NCBI GenBank assembly: GCA_012295275.1
Contig: CM022679.1
Location: 3,590,912-3,628,411, forward strand
Length of the DNA stretch: 37,500 bases
Source of the DNA: Chrysomallon squamiferum
Taxonomy: Eukaryota; Mollusca; Gastropoda; Neomphalida; Peltospiridae
Direction: 5' to 3'
Shown here: positions 1 to 12,594 of the stretch, piece after piece
How positions within the stretch are numbered: position 1 is the first letter of the stretch
Layout: each line of letters opens with the position of its first letter
Translations under genes and position numbers: made by a program
Notes under the pieces: model-generated
Databases searched by the model: none
Told to the model about the DNA's origin: nothing
What the model saw: the letters and a program-made list of their open reading frames with translations, nothing else

Positions 1-108
1 GAACATATCGGCTGACATCCCCCCTACAGTGGCTCCCACCAACACGCCCGCTGACTGACTGTAAACTGTGTACCGAGAGAAGTCTTCAGAATCCAGACTG
101 TCCATCCA
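1..108 (-). CDS. SLC22-like gene, coding exon 2 (partial)
   Basis: On the minus strand, a pyrimidine-rich acceptor ending CTCATTCACAG|TGG stands at 109-110. The following 36 codons are open and read WMDSLDSEDFSRYTVYSQ, then the glycine-rich TM2 stretch of a major facilitator. The exon continues past position 1. Confidence 0.7.
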
Positions 109-210
109 CTGTGAATGAGCAAAAACACCGGTAAGTACATTTCTTATTTATTTATTTATTTTTATTTTGTATTTTGTATTTTCTTTTCTTTTCTTTTTTT
201 ATATTCTTTA

Positions 211-274
<64 letters not shown>

Positions 275-896
275 GTTATTATTTAAAAAAAAATCATGAT
301 ACTTATAATATGTATGTACATCTATATGTCTGCGAGTAGCTAAATTCATATTCGTCGCGGTTCGATTCACACAGGGAAAATCTTTTCATAATATTTACAC
401 TGTAGATGTGTTGGATTAACATCTTACTCTGAGTAAACCCATAAGTTAATCAAAGACAATTCGCCTACAAATAAGTAGGTATATATACATATATCTCAAA
501 ACAGACGTGGATGAGGTCTCTCAGAGTTCAAGCCAACCCATAACGGCAATGAAAAGACAATAAAACACGTCAAAGCGAACTAACTGATGGCTTATGCAGT
601 GTTAAGTCTTGCAGAAAGCTAACAGTCTGGCAAACCGCGTCTTCGCTGGAACTGTTCGCCGCAACCCCGAGGTCGTTGGCGAGGTCTGTGACGTTGATGG
701 TGCGATTACATCCTGCGTGGTCGTTCATCTGACCAGTCGACGACTGCGGCTGAGCGACACAGACGTACATGAGAACGGACGCTGTGATTGCCTGAAGGGA
801 AGCTGTGGAGAGGAAGACGCGCTTCTGGTAGAAGCCGAATTGTCCGCTCTGAATGAGGATCGCTTCAAAAGCTCTGGCGCTTCTGTCGTCTTCCAT
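1..896 (-). CDS. SLC22-like (organic ion transporter, MFS) gene, 5' part; runs off left edge
   Basis: The model joins two exons on the minus strand, 896-585 and 108-1, both phase 0, giving 140 residues. The start MEDDRSARAFEAIL, then SGQFGFYQKRVF at residues 17-28, matches the SLC22 N-terminus (F..IL...G.FG.YQ just before TM1). TM1 is about residues 26-49. A polar loop of about 55 residues follows, with Cys63, Cys89 and N-glycosylation sequons NRT, NVT and NSS, as in the SLC22 extracellular loop, though this one is short. Exon 2 encodes QSAGVLVGATVGGMSADMF, which is TM2 leading into the major-facilitator G...D..GR motif, cut by the window edge. The family moves organic cations, anions or carnitine across the plasma membrane; the substrate cannot be read from this part. 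The ATG at 896-894 is the first in frame that fits the family start. The exon 1 donor (TCA|GTTAGT) is weak, so an extra exon in the 476-bp intron is possible. Confidence 0.72.
213..284. repeat. (TTA)n microsatellite in transporter intron 1
   Basis: About 24 copies of TTA with one T-to-G interruption at 275, inside the intron between the two transporter exons (109-584). The rest of this intron is AT-rich, with no other open exon seen. Confidence 0.95.
585..896 (-). CDS. SLC22-like gene, coding exon 1
   Basis: 104 codons from ATG at 896-894 to the proposed donor TCA|GTTAGT (exon ends at 585). It holds the cytosolic N-terminus, TM1 and most of the first extracellular loop. The frame stays open only to a TGA at 570-572 without splicing. 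GC content is clearly above the flanking DNA, as expected for coding sequence here. Confidence 0.72.
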
Positions 897-954
897 TGTT
901 CTCGAGTCACTCACTGTTCAGTGCTATCTGGACCACATCTCGTTTGGATTAATT
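897..954 (-). other. Possible 5' UTR of the transporter, with upstream splice acceptor
   Basis: Just upstream of the transporter ATG, the minus strand reads CTAATTATTTCAG|AATTAATCC with the AG at 956-955, a fair acceptor with a branch-like CTAAT. If used, the ATG exon begins at 954 and a non-coding first exon lies further right. No TATA box is seen close by. Confidence 0.3.
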
Positions 955-3137
955 CTGAAATAATTAGAATAAAGATAATCCTTAATAAAAAATATCAGTT
1001 GGATTACGGTATGTGATGATGATTTCCTTCATTTGCATAAATATTTTGTTATATTTAAATTGTTAATCAAAAAATTGTTATTTGCACGCACGCTCGAATG
1101 CACACACACACACACACACACACATTCACACTTGTATTTTAAGAGAAGTCTAAGTATATACAATTGTTTTATTAAGGACTTTAGATAGACACACAGAAAC
1201 AAACACATATATTTAAGCATACACCAAAAATAAAGGGAAATCTTTTACAGAAAAGAAGAATTTTGGGTAAAAGTTTGGGATGCATAATTTATTTTTATAC
1301 GATTTCTGTTGAAATAATAATATATAAAATGGTCTAACGGAATAAATCTGCAAAATGTAGTTCTAAGGATATATGGAGGTCAAAAATAAAGATAAAGGAA
1401 TCAAATGAGATCAAAGGGAAAGATCAAACAAAAAATGAAAGTAAAGGAAGAAGGTGAGTTTAACAAAGAAGAAAACAGCATGGGGTGCTTAAATCAAAGG
1501 AAAAACAGTATCACTTATATAGAAATTATGGATGAAACAGTGACTATAAAATTGGTCCAAGAATTAAGAAATAGTTGATGAACTGAATAATGAATGGACA
1601 TATAAATAAAGGTATCCAAAAATATATCAGTCAGTTAATAAAAGAATGAAGATGAAGAATAGAAGATGTCCAAAAAAAGAGAAGTAATAATAATAAAATA
1701 AATAGTAATAAATAAAAAAAAAAAAAAAAAAAAAAAAAAAATCGCCTTTACAGAGCCGAGGAACCCAATAAGAAGCACGTGGAAGTTTTAACTGTTTGTT
1801 GGAGCGAGTTAACGACCTGTTAACGAGTCCTGGCTGTTTGAACAGACGTCGCATCTCTCACATCTGATCGAAACTCTGTAATGAAGTCTAGAACCAGAGA
1901 TGAACGACAATCGATATCCGACCATCAGACAGGAAATTTTATTCTCTGTTCAAAGGCGGAGAAAAACAATTTGTTCTGCTACACAGGTTTTAATATTTAC
2001 CTACACTTAAACACACTGAGAACGTCAGACACCCACATACACGATATTAGTTATACACATACATACATAAATAAACATATAATATTTTCAATTCTTAAAT
2101 CTTCTTTCAATCAGTGATATTTGAAACGATTTATGGAAAAAAAAAAAAATCGAAGAAAAAAAATTAGCTACTGCAATTATTTAAACACAAATATACAATC
2201 GTTAGATTTTAGTCAATATTTCTTACTGATCCTGAATTCAATTTGTCTGTATACATAATTCATAATGTTACGTGACGACTCAAGACAGTCTGAATAAACT
2301 AATTACCACAAATAAGGGTCGTTGTTCTCTAATTACATTTTGTCTGTTTAATTTTTACGAAACTAATGTTTTCTAAATAGAACTTTTAGCCACTCCAGTT
2401 ACAGCGAATTCCACTGAGAGCGACAAATCTCTCATTAATAATTAAAACTTTTCTTTATATGAACCTCACTTATCTTTATTTAAGACACTTTAGCACTCAC
2501 TATACATGTACTTTATTTATAATCTCTTCTCAGAACTTGCAACATGCAATTCATTACGCATGAATTATATTTAATTTATATCGATGTGTAAATAAAACTT
2601 AATCAGTTCAGTGAGCTTTATTTAGAAGTAATTTATCGATTCAATTTACAATTGATCACTTGATTATAGCAACAGGATCTTAACTAATCAGTATTCCCGT
2701 AAACCTGTATAACTTACATAAATAGTTTATCTACAGGTATTTCTCTGAAAGCTTCAACAGCTTATCCTATACACAAACATATTTTTTAAAAATATAAAAC
2801 CTTTCTAAATCGAACTGTACTGGCCTTACTGACATTATACTATATTCATTTGTCTAAGCCTTATTTCAAATAACATTATTTAAAGACACTTCATGGTGCT
2901 TTATAAAAACTTTTCTTACAACATCATCATAATAAGTCATTTGCAAAACATTTGGTTTTACTTCATTTTCAAGTTTTTCATTGAATTGTTTCTACAAGAA
3001 TTTCAAAGAATTTGTTTGAAGCCTAATTTAACATTATATACGTAATAAGTCCCTGAAAGTTATATACATACTTGGTCACACCGAATTTAATGATACATAA
3101 TTGTACCTTATGTATCAACTGTTCACTGAATCATGTA

Positions 3138-3176
<39 letters not shown>

Positions 3177-3465
3177 AACTGATATATTCTGACTACACAA
3201 AATTATACAAGAACGTCAGTATGGCCTTTATCCAGTATTGCACTGACGGCACAAAATTAAGTCTTCTTCCCTCGCAGTTAAATGAGACTTACTTGCAGGC
3301 ACTCAATTTATTCTTATTTACAGGAACGTATTTAGGTACACTTCATTATCTTCATAATAGACGCCAGTTTTATTTTGTAAAATTAATGTATTTCAGTGTT
3401 TCGTGTCCATTTTTGTCAAGTAGACTGAAAATATTTTAAGTCTGAAAACATCAACGAGCTCCATC
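955..3465. other. AT-rich non-coding stretch upstream of the transporter
   Basis: No supported gene. Simple repeats are (CA)12 at 1101-1124, A28 at 1714-1741, and (TA)n then (GA)12 at 3141-3176. A GC-richer island at 1742-1880 could hold a non-coding leader exon on the minus strand, 1875-1752: acceptor CATTACAG|AG, donor GGCTCT|GTAAAG. That is only a splice-consensus guess. Confidence 0.6.
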
Positions 3466-3534
3466 TATAAATAGCGTCGACTTCTGCTTTGAGCACACGT
3501 GCATCTTCTGCATTACCTAATACTGTAGTGCGGA
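3466..3534 (+). promoter_or_regulatory. Candidate TATA promoter with short non-coding exon
   Basis: A strong TATA box, CTATAAATAG, has its core at 3466-3473 in a locally GC-richer patch. About 30 bp downstream a leader-like segment ends in a donor-like GGAG|GTAAAT (exon end near 3535). No downstream coding exon on this strand could be tied to it, so it may be a chance match. Confidence 0.25.
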
Positions 3535-3535
3535 G

Positions 3536-4907
3536 GTAAATGGAAACATTGTTTAGAAGCATGAACAAAAGTTAATCAGAAGTCTGTTTTTCTGTTTGAA
3601 CAGAAGCAAATAATGAGTAATAAGTACGTTTGCATATGAATAAAAAGCATGTAAAAATATCGTGAAATTAAAATAAACTAAACAAGAAACAACAACAAAG
3701 TAACCACAACAAAGTAACCACAACAACAACAAGAAAACATTAATAACAATAATAATAAAAGAAGAAGAAGAAGAAATTGATGATGATGGTAAAGGCTGAT
3801 AATGGTGACAACGCTGGTGAAGGGGAAAATATAGATGATTGGAATAGCTGTCAGCTTCTTGGCTTGAAAGAGATGGATGAATGTTTACCTACGAACATAT
3901 CGAGAAAAAAAAAAAAATGTAATAAATCTTTGCAATATTTATTTAGGATTTATTTTATTTACCTCTTATCTGAAATATTTTTCGAATTTGCAAGAAGTGA
4001 CACTTCGAACTACAAATATTTATCAAACACTAAAAAAAAAAAAAAAAAAAAAAAAAAAAGAATGAAAGAAGAAAAACATTTTTAATTAAAGAAATTAACA
4101 GGTTAAAGAAAAAATGCGCTTGGTGCTGCTGGCAAAAGTGCATTCCAACAAATGAAAATAAAAAATAAAATAAAATAAAATAAAATAAAATAAAATAAAA
4201 ATATGTTGTTTTAGAATTATTTTAAAGAGATACGATAAGTATTAATTGTTCTGTGATTTTCACATCAAGTAAATTGTAAGTTTGGGCTTGTTTAAAATAA
4301 ACAAAAATACGATGTAATAATACGATGTAATAATAATATTAATAATAATAAGAAGAAGAAGAAAGTGAAGAAGAAGAAAAAGAAGAAGTAGAAGAAGAAG
4401 AAGAATAAAGAAAGCCGAAAAGGGAAAAAAATCATCTAAAAAAGACACCCACGCACACACGCACACCCCCACACACACACATATTGTGTAGCAAGAGACA
4501 AGTAAATACAGATGTTCATGCTTAAATGTGCCTAGTGTCTAAGAAACTAGGACATTTTATGATGGAAATTAAATCAAGTTCACATAACTTGAAATCCAAC
4601 CACGTTAAAAATGCTTTGAATGTTAATCACATTAATTGAAAATTTACTTCCCTGGCGAATCGTGAAGGTTTTGCAAGCCACCATGTGGTTTAGTGTGCAG
4701 TTGTGACAGAGAGAATGTTGAATGGATGCAACATCTCAGCTTCGCTCCAGTGAAAAACGGCTTTCCTGTTTTCTATTAAGATTTACTTGCAGAACGTAAA
4801 GAAATGAAAAGAAGAATTCCCAAGTGTTGTTCACGTAGTTAAATGGATTAGCAGTTGTAGAAAATTATATTTACTCATGAAAAAAATATTTTATTTTATT
4901 TAATTTG

Positions 4908-4911
<4 letters not shown>
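3536..4911. other. Non-coding stretch with several microsatellites
   Basis: No gene seen. It holds CAA-rich DNA at 3690-3740 with a short duplicated ACAAAGTAACC unit, A28 at 4032-4059, a (TAAAA)n pentanucleotide run at 4157-4202, and an interrupted (GAA)n run at 4351-4406. The open frames here are translations of these repeats. Confidence 0.7.
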
Positions 4912-5136
<225 letters not shown>

Positions 5137-5925
5137 AAACGCACACACACAAACGCACATATTTATTCCCTCACGCACTTTCTTTTCCTCACTATTCTTC
5201 ATTTTCTCTTCTCTTTCAGTATTCTCTCGTCTCTCTCCCTTTTATTCTTTCTGTAATGTCTGTCCACCGTTTTAATTATTCTTTTTCATTTTTATCTCTT
5301 TCACTCTCTACGTCTCCATCTGTTTGTCTTGTGACTGTCTGTCCATCTCTCCGCGCATCTGTCGGTTTATTTGCCTTTCATGATATAGACACATATAGCA
5401 AAACACAGACACAAACACACGTAATTCGGAATAAGTTGTATCTAATTTAAGAAACCAAATAGACAAATATTATCTCACCGATCAAAGCTGTATATACATT
5501 TATTTACAGTCATCAGTATTACTAGTTTTAGTCTTGTTCATCTCCATAAACATTTAATATCGAAATTAAATGTTCTTATCTGACATAAAAAGTAAATTGC
5601 TTTTTTCTTTCTTCATTTTTTTTTTTTTTCAAAAGAGAAAGAGACATAAAAATTAATGCTCAAAATAAAGTATTTTAAATGTCATATGAAGATAATCTTT
5701 ATTTTCTTAGAAATACATTTCTGTTTATTTGACGTTTACTTCTTTTCGCTGTAAATTAGTTAGGAGGGTTACTGACCTAGTTAAATGTGTTCTTAGAGGA
5801 GGAGAAAGGAGACGCTGTTAGTGTCATGTGTAATTAGACATCAGCTTTATCTACAAAATTAAATAACAGTGTCAGATCAGTGCATTATCCATGTGTGTTT
5901 AGTGTACTTAAAACACATTTCAACA

Positions 5926-5928
<3 letters not shown>
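5137..5928. other. Non-coding stretch between two CT arrays
   Basis: C/T-rich decayed repeat flank to about 5350, then ordinary AT-rich DNA with a T run at 5617-5629. No gene, RNA gene or element recognised. Confidence 0.6.
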
Positions 5929-6016
<88 letters not shown>

Positions 6017-6038
6017 ACACAAACACTTTCTCTCTCAC

Positions 6039-6084
<46 letters not shown>
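5929..6084. repeat. Second long (CT)n microsatellite
   Basis: (TC)n from 5929 to 6012, a 29-bp interruption with ACACAAACAC, then (CT)n from 6042 to 6084. Same strand sense as the array at 4.9 kb. Confidence 0.97.
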
Positions 6085-6086
<2 letters not shown>

Positions 6087-8034
6087 AAGTAACAGTCTTG
6101 AGTATAAATATAATAAAAAGGATGACGTAATGACAACTATGATAAATCATTAATAATGACGACAACGACAACAGAAGCATAAAAAGTAATAATAATAATG
6201 ATGATGATGATGACGTTAATGATTTTGTTGGATGTTGTTCTAGTGCCAGTGATGATCACAGTGTTTGATAAGCCAGTCGTGAGACACTGGGCGGAACGGG
6301 GAACAACGTAATGGACGCACAGTGAATCACTACCTCTGTTATCTGTAGCGTCTCAGACAAATCAAATTAGCTTTATCTCAGTTATTTGTGGTTTATTTTA
6401 TAAATTATATTTGCACAAAATGAGGCAAATGTCAAAGTAAACGTCAAAGCAGCCGTTTCAAGACTAAACGCGGTTTGCTTGTCTTTTCTCGTTTTAATGT
6501 GAAAAATGTCTTCATTTATTTATTTATTTGTTTATTTCTGTGTTTGCATGTTTCTTTATCTTCTTCTTGTTATTATTGTTACTGTTATTGTTGTTGTAGC
6601 TGCTGTTGTTGTTGCTGTTGTTGTTCTTGTTGTTATCTTTGTTATTGATTTGCTTTTCGTGAAGATGGTGGAATTGCTATGCAAAAAAAACAATATTTTT
6701 AACACAACGTTTGATGAATTGTCACCATTCTGTTCTCAAACGTGAAAAGTAATTTATTTCTCGGTGTTATTCTTCTAAGAAAAACAAGGCATAATATATC
6801 TTGTGAAAAACCTAGCGAGATCAAATGGAATCGAAAAAAGTGCTAAAACAACAAAGACAACTGAAATTTAAAAATTCTTGAAGCGTTTTTGCCTGTCTGG
6901 AAAGGGAAATTCAAAAGTAAAGTAAAAAGCAACCTGACAGTTGTCAACAGACTTTAACCTTTTAACAAGAGTTATTAAATTCAGAACGAAGTCAGACTGT
7001 CTTTCATTCAACTACTAGTCCATTACCATATCAGCGTTATAAAGCTACTGAACAGAAGCAGCTAAGGTCTTCATCTAGCTGAAATGTATGTACAGCGACT
7101 GCTGAACTTTAGATTAAAGCAAACTGAACATAAATTATCCCAGGACTCGCCTAAGTGTAATTGAAAATGTTTATCAACAGAAAAGTACGGTTATTTTTTT
7201 GGAATGCAAATCGCGGAATTGCTGCCTCTATGACAGTTAATCTAACGGAAGAAATGAAATAATATTCTGTGCATGACGATTTTTTTGGAATGTAAATTAC
7301 GATTAATATTGTTTCTATATTAAATAAAGCCAGTAAAATTCAAACTGCATGATGTTTATGATGGTTCATTGAACAAATAATTAATAATATTTTGAAATTG
7401 TAAAAAAAAAAAAAAAAAAGAAGAGAAAGCTGAAGTATAAATCAAACAATCACTTATATTAAGAAAAAAATGAAAATAAATAAATAAATAAAATAAAATG
7501 AATGATTTTGAATTAGTGTGTCTAAGTAAAATTATCACACGTTTACTAGTGAAGATTTATCTCTTCTGGAAAATGTAGAGCTAAAATGATAATAATTATG
7601 ATGATGATGATGATGATGATAATAATATGTATAAACAAAAAATAAGAGAACCAGTGAAAGAAAGAAAGAAGTAAAATAAAAATTAATAAAAAGGAATCAA
7701 ACACACACAACACACACACACACATCCACGCACACACACATATATATGTATAAAGAAAATTAACACAGTAAAAAAAAAAAAAAAAAAAAAAAAAGTGGAG
7801 AAAAAGTTTGAGAAAAAAAAGAAGCAACAATAAAGAAGTTGAACAAACAATAAAGTGCTTTCGCTGCTAGGTCATTTGTTTCAGTCAGTGGATTAGAAAA
7901 ATCCCGGTGGCTGTATGAAAGTAACGATTTTTGTACAAACTATTTCTAAACCCCTGAAGTCCTGGTGAAGACGTTTCACTCCAATCCGATCTCGCAGAAC
8001 AGTATAAAAAAAAAAAAAAAAAAAAAATGAAAAA
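6085..8034. other. Non-coding stretch with triplet and poly-A repeats
   Basis: No supported gene. It holds a GTT/TTG-rich triplet run at 6561-6648 (read as poly-Val), A runs at 7401-7419, 7771-7794 and 8007-8027, (ATG)n at 7586-7626, and (CA)n at 7698-7742. A GC-richer patch at 6240-6360 shows no long open frame. Confidence 0.6.
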
Positions 8035-8208
8035 GGGGATCAAAAATCTATAAAACTGGGTTATTTAAAAATAAATAAATACTTAAATAAAATCTTTACA
8101 GAAAAAGAAAAGAAAGAAAAAAGAAAAAAAAAAAAGAAAGGGGGATCAAAAATCTATAAAACTGGATTATTTAAAAATAAATAAATAAATAAAATCTTTA
8201 CAGAAAAA
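8035..8208. repeat. Direct duplication of a ~70-bp unit
   Basis: Copy 1 (8035-8106) and copy 2 (8141-8208) both start GGGGATCAAAAATCTATAAA and end AAAATCTTTACAGAAAAA. They differ by a G/A substitution and a change in AAAT number. Each copy follows a poly-A-rich tract, so the duplicated unit may be repeat plus A-tail. Confidence 0.92.
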
Positions 8209-10713
8209 AAAAAATAGATAAGTGGCAATGAAAACATAAATGCAGTCCATTACTTTCCAGAGTAAACCAGTAATTACGAGTATTATTATTATTGTTGTTG
8301 TTGTTGCTGTTGCTGTTGCTTTTATTATTATTGTTGATCCTAGATTTCACTGACCTCTGAACTTACTGACATTTCACTTGAACATGTACCTGTTGTTACT
8401 GTTGAGTTCTTCTGACTCGTTCTACACGATCACAGCAACCCTCTCTCAACCCACTTTACATCAAGGTGAGACTAAATTTCACAAGTGCTTCTATAACCAT
8501 CCTAACCTAACACACTTCACGCAACCTAGCCTATATTTTTCTTTACATATATACTCCATGTCATTTGTTTACACTGATCCCAGATTTGTGCATTTTCCTG
8601 ACCTGACCATTCCCCCCCCCCCCCACGTATTAATCCGTAAAATTGAGGGTCAGCAGTATTAGTATTAGTATTATGTTAAGTAATTTATTATTATAATATC
8701 TTTATCTATTTAATTTAGATGATGTTAATAATAATAAATTTAAAAAAAATATATAAAAAACAATGATGGTATAAATAAAGAACTGTTTTGACTGTTCCGA
8801 GGAAACTTTTACTCGAATCATGTACTAGGAAAATTGTACTAGAATCATATAAATTGATCAGAATCTCTAACAGCATATAGTAAGAAAGTACTGAAGAACG
8901 AAAGAAAACGAACAAAAAAAAAAAAAAAAAAAATAGAAAGAAAGGAAAGAAGAAAAACGGGAGTCAAAAAAATGATAAAGAAAAAGTAATGAGATAACGA
9001 ACGAAAATATGGAGATGAAATAACAAAGACAAAAGAAAGTGGGAAAAAGAATGAACATGGGATTATGAAAGATGAATACAAAAGACAGAAATGAAAAGTT
9101 CTTGAGTAGACTGTTGTACAAGCGGCTGGAAATCGTTTTAATTTTTCCAATATTTTCAGTCACGTGCGACTGCAAAATGAGTTATCTAAGCTGCAGGAAT
9201 TGATTGCTTATGGGAATTATTCTTCGTTAATACTCGGTCTGACTCGGTCCGGCTAAATGGAAATGTTTTATACCAGGCGTAGTCAAATACATCTGGGATC
9301 TAACGCGAAAGAAGTGTAAGTAAATACAATTTAACTATAAATTACTAAATAAATCATTTTAAATTTAAATTGATTTTAAAAAGATGGTTCAAAAGAGACG
9401 AATATTAAACAAATGGAAACAGAAAAGGAGAATGAGATAAAGGCAGTCGTGGAAAAAGAGATACAGAATGAAACAATGCCGAAGTAAATTAATTACATAC
9501 AGAGAGAAGGGAGAGAAATGATGATTCGATGAAAGAACGAGTAAATAAATGAAGAAATGATAAAGAGAGGAAGGTTAACTGGTAAAAGAAGTGGATGCTT
9601 ATTAAATAAATAAATGGTGAAAGAAAGAAAAAAACGAAGGTGAAAGAATGATGCTTTAACGAAAAACAAAGGAAAATAACAAAACGTTTTATATAAACTA
9701 AACGAAAGGATGAAAGAATGAGTACGAATGAATGAATAGAAGAAAGAAAATAGGAAAGTTTTAAGAAAACTGTACCAGAAGAGATTCGTCATTATAGAGT
9801 AGTGGAAACAAAATCATTGTGAAACTGATTAGTGGAAAAAACAAATAAATAAAAATATATAAATAAATAAGTAACAGTCTCCCTACAATTATTCATACTT
9901 AAAAATATATAAAATCAGTTTATACATCGATTCATTTGAATTTTTTTTTTGTTGTTGTTTTTTGTTTTTTCATTACAGTAAATTCTTCTAGATGGTAAAA
10001 CAAAAAAAGAAAAGGAAAAATACATGATAGAAGAAAAAACCAAAGATCAAATTACATGTAGCCAAAGCGACACTGTTGTAAAATAATTAAATAAATTTTC
10101 AGTAGACATTATACAAATTATGATGATCGATTACAATGTAAAAAAAGCAAGTCAGATTTGTCATTCAAAACACATTCCTTTCAATTTCAAGCATTCTGCA
10201 TTCATCCATCAATAAGAAAACACGTTCACATAATTCAACGGCGATGAATGGTTTGCATCAATATCAAAACTGAAAAATTATTTTCAGTATGATCTCTTCT
10301 ACAACACGTTTGACTCACTCATTTACAGCATATTTATTAACAGCATATTTTGTTTTTCCTATAAACATAGCGTTATGTTTTTTCCTTTCCTAATTCTTCA
10401 TAAATACTGTAGCTATATATTTTCTTTATATTTGCCATCGATGGGATTCATAACCATACATCTCCCTTTGTACTCTGTCACTGCCAGTTATCAGTGAAAC
10501 ATTTGTACATGCAGCTCTGCCAAAAACCACTGTAATACAAATCTTTTGTTTCTGATTGATCAGCTCTACATGAAGTGACGCCAGCAATATTTCTCTTTCG
10601 CATTTATGTTGTTTTGATAAATGTTAAATCACAAACACGTACGTTTTGTTCAAAAATGTCTATAAACAGTATTTTGTACACACGAACAGAAACACATGTA
10701 TATGTGTGTGTGC

Positions 10714-10721
<8 letters not shown>
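8209..10721. other. Non-coding, A-rich stretch
   Basis: No gene seen. It holds a TTA/TTG compound triplet at 8281-8336, C13 at 8612-8624, A18 at about 8915-8932, and long purine-rich DNA from 8880 to 9790 (GAAAGAA-like on the plus strand). The open frames on the minus strand here are Phe/Leu/Ser-rich readings of that purine tract. Confidence 0.6.
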
Positions 10722-10784
<63 letters not shown>

Positions 10785-10833
10785 TGTATGTATGTATGTA
10801 TGTATGTATGTATGTATGTACGTATGTATGTAT
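10722..10833. repeat. (TA)n plus (GTAT)n compound microsatellite
   Basis: (TA)14 at 10722-10749 followed by about 20 copies of GTAT up to 10833, with one C interruption near 10821. Flanked on the left by GT-rich DNA from about 10703. Confidence 0.97.
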
Positions 10834-11603
10834 CTGTACACATACAGAGATTCACAAACACACAATTATATACACAACCAAGAATGTTTATATTTTCAAA
10901 TAGGTTTCCTAAGAGCAGCTACTGTGTGTATAAGCAAAATATTTAGAAAGACGAAAGCTTCAACGACATGGTGTTTACAAACGTTTTTTTTCTCTTTAAT
11001 ACTCAAAAGATTCGAAATGCCACAAACTTCTTTCATAAACGCAACATAAACGCCAAGAAAACAAACTCGTTTAGCGATTAACGTTCTCCTTAACCAACAT
11101 CTGTTTTACTAGCAGGCCTCCTGGGTTCATATTTGCAGCTACATAACTCAGCAGTTTTCAAAAGTATGATGACAAGCAAAACGCTTAAATTCAAATACCA
11201 GGTTTTTTTTGTCATTAACAACAAGCACTGCTGGTGATAAAATATGATTTCGTTTTTTTAAATTTACTTATTTTTTTAAATATATTTAATTTTATTTATT
11301 CATTCATTCATTCATTCATTTATAATTGCCCACACAGTTTGACAATAGTTTTTCTTTGCTGACTAGATATATATTTTTTTATATTTCACTATTAGAAAAT
11401 AGTTTTCTGAAGACGAAATAATACAATTTTTATTTATAAATTATTATTATGTAGCAATAACAGTAAAACCAACACTAATAATAATAATAGTAATAAAAAT
11501 AAAAATAACAGTATCAGTAACTGAAAATAATTATAAATGTAAAGATATTTTAAAAATACACACAGAGTAATAACTGCAGCATATTTGTGTGTGCGTGTAT
11601 GTA
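10834..11603. other. Non-coding stretch
   Basis: AT-rich DNA with no recognisable gene; a short (ATTC)5-like run lies near 11300-11320 and small AAT/AAC repeats at 11440-11500. Confidence 0.55.
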
Positions 11604-11633
11604 TGTGTGTGTGTGTGTGAGAGATAGAGAGAG

Positions 11634-11687
<54 letters not shown>

Positions 11688-11688
11688 G
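11604..11688. repeat. (GT)n-(GATA)n-(GA)n compound microsatellite
   Basis: (GT)8 at 11604-11619, GA-rich with (GATA)n at about 11635-11667, then (GA)n to 11688. Confidence 0.95.
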
Positions 11689-11959
11689 AGAAATAAGGAA
11701 GCAATGAAACAAACAAGAATCGACAAATACAAAACAACCATAATAAATATCACTAACATTAAATTAAACCTTTTAAGAAAAATACAAATAACAATATATA
11801 TACATATATACACAAACACACACACTAACATTAAAACTAGTAAAATAATATTAATTCAATAGCTACCTTTCACGAATACCAATAATTCCAGTCTGAAAAC
11901 AAATGATTACAAAACTGTATAATTTCCCCCACACACACTTGTACTAAATGTTCCTCGTG

Positions 11960-12200
11960 TTCCACTGTGTGTAAGACAAGTAATATCTGCACAAACAATC
12001 CTTCCACAGAAGCACGAGCCACAGAAGTGTGTAATATCTGCCAGATTCTGTCCCAAACACGTCCGACAGCGAATCAAAGATCAGACTCGTACAGAGAGAG
12101 CCGTTGCGCAGACAGGCTGATTGGGAAACAAGACCCACGTGGTCTTTTGATGAGAGCCAGAATAAAAGTGCTACAGGGAACTAATTTACTTTTATTAAAT
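11960..12200. repeat. Diverged dispersed repeat, copy A
   Basis: This segment shares ordered blocks with 12595-12845. A has GTAAGACAAGTAATATCT where B has TAAAACGAGTGATATCT. Both have CAGACA(G/C)GCTGATT and TTTTGATGAG(A/G)GCC, then an AATAAAAGTGCTA block followed by TAATTTACTTT. Copy A also repeats CCACAGAAG and TAATATCTGC within itself. No known family was recognised and no reading frame looks conserved. Confidence 0.75.
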
Positions 12201-12247
12201 TAGTTTTTTCATGGTTTTTGGTTGTTTTTTTCATATTCCATTTTTCA

Positions 12248-12272
12248 TTTTTTTTTTTTTTTTTTTTTTTTT
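12248..12272. repeat. Poly-T run
   Basis: 25 T residues followed by (TA)n, 48 bp after copy A of the dispersed repeat. It could be an old tail on the opposite strand or a plain homopolymer. Confidence 0.9.
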
Positions 12273-12594
12273 ATATATATATACACTAGAGTGTTTTCTT
12301 AAGAACTTTGCAGTAAGCAGATATTATAAATTAATATTTACTTCAAACGAAAAACAGATCTTTATATATATAAACACACACAGTTTTAGATCAGCCATTA
12401 CAATTTCTTGATTTTAATAAACAGCTTCATACAACATTAAATACATTTAGCATGGGAAGAACATGAATGAATGAATACCAGTATAACAATACACATTACC
12501 AAACATCTGAAAATAATATCACATATTAATTATTTTAAACCAAAAAATTATCCTTTGATGTTTGTTAATTAAATTTATCGTCTTATTCCTCTAT

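Noticed and set aside
3-130. Plus-strand exon with donor CACCG|GTAAGT
   Set aside because: The same bases read on the minus strand give an acceptor and the TM2 region of the transporter, a much stronger match.
359-368. B-box-like GGTTCGATTC suggesting a tRNA or SINE
   Set aside because: No A-box at proper spacing upstream and no tRNA fold, so this is an isolated match.
609-1016. 135-codon plus-strand open frame over the transporter exon
   Set aside because: It is the antisense shadow of the SLC22-like exon 1, which has the better motifs and pairs with exon 2 on the minus strand.
8378-8662. 94-codon frame with mixed composition
   Set aside because: No signal peptide, domain or splice context, and it crosses a C13 run.
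10575-11049. Tyr/Val/Cys/Met-rich and Thr/His/Ile-rich frames
   Set aside because: They read through the TA and GTAT microsatellite and have no other content.
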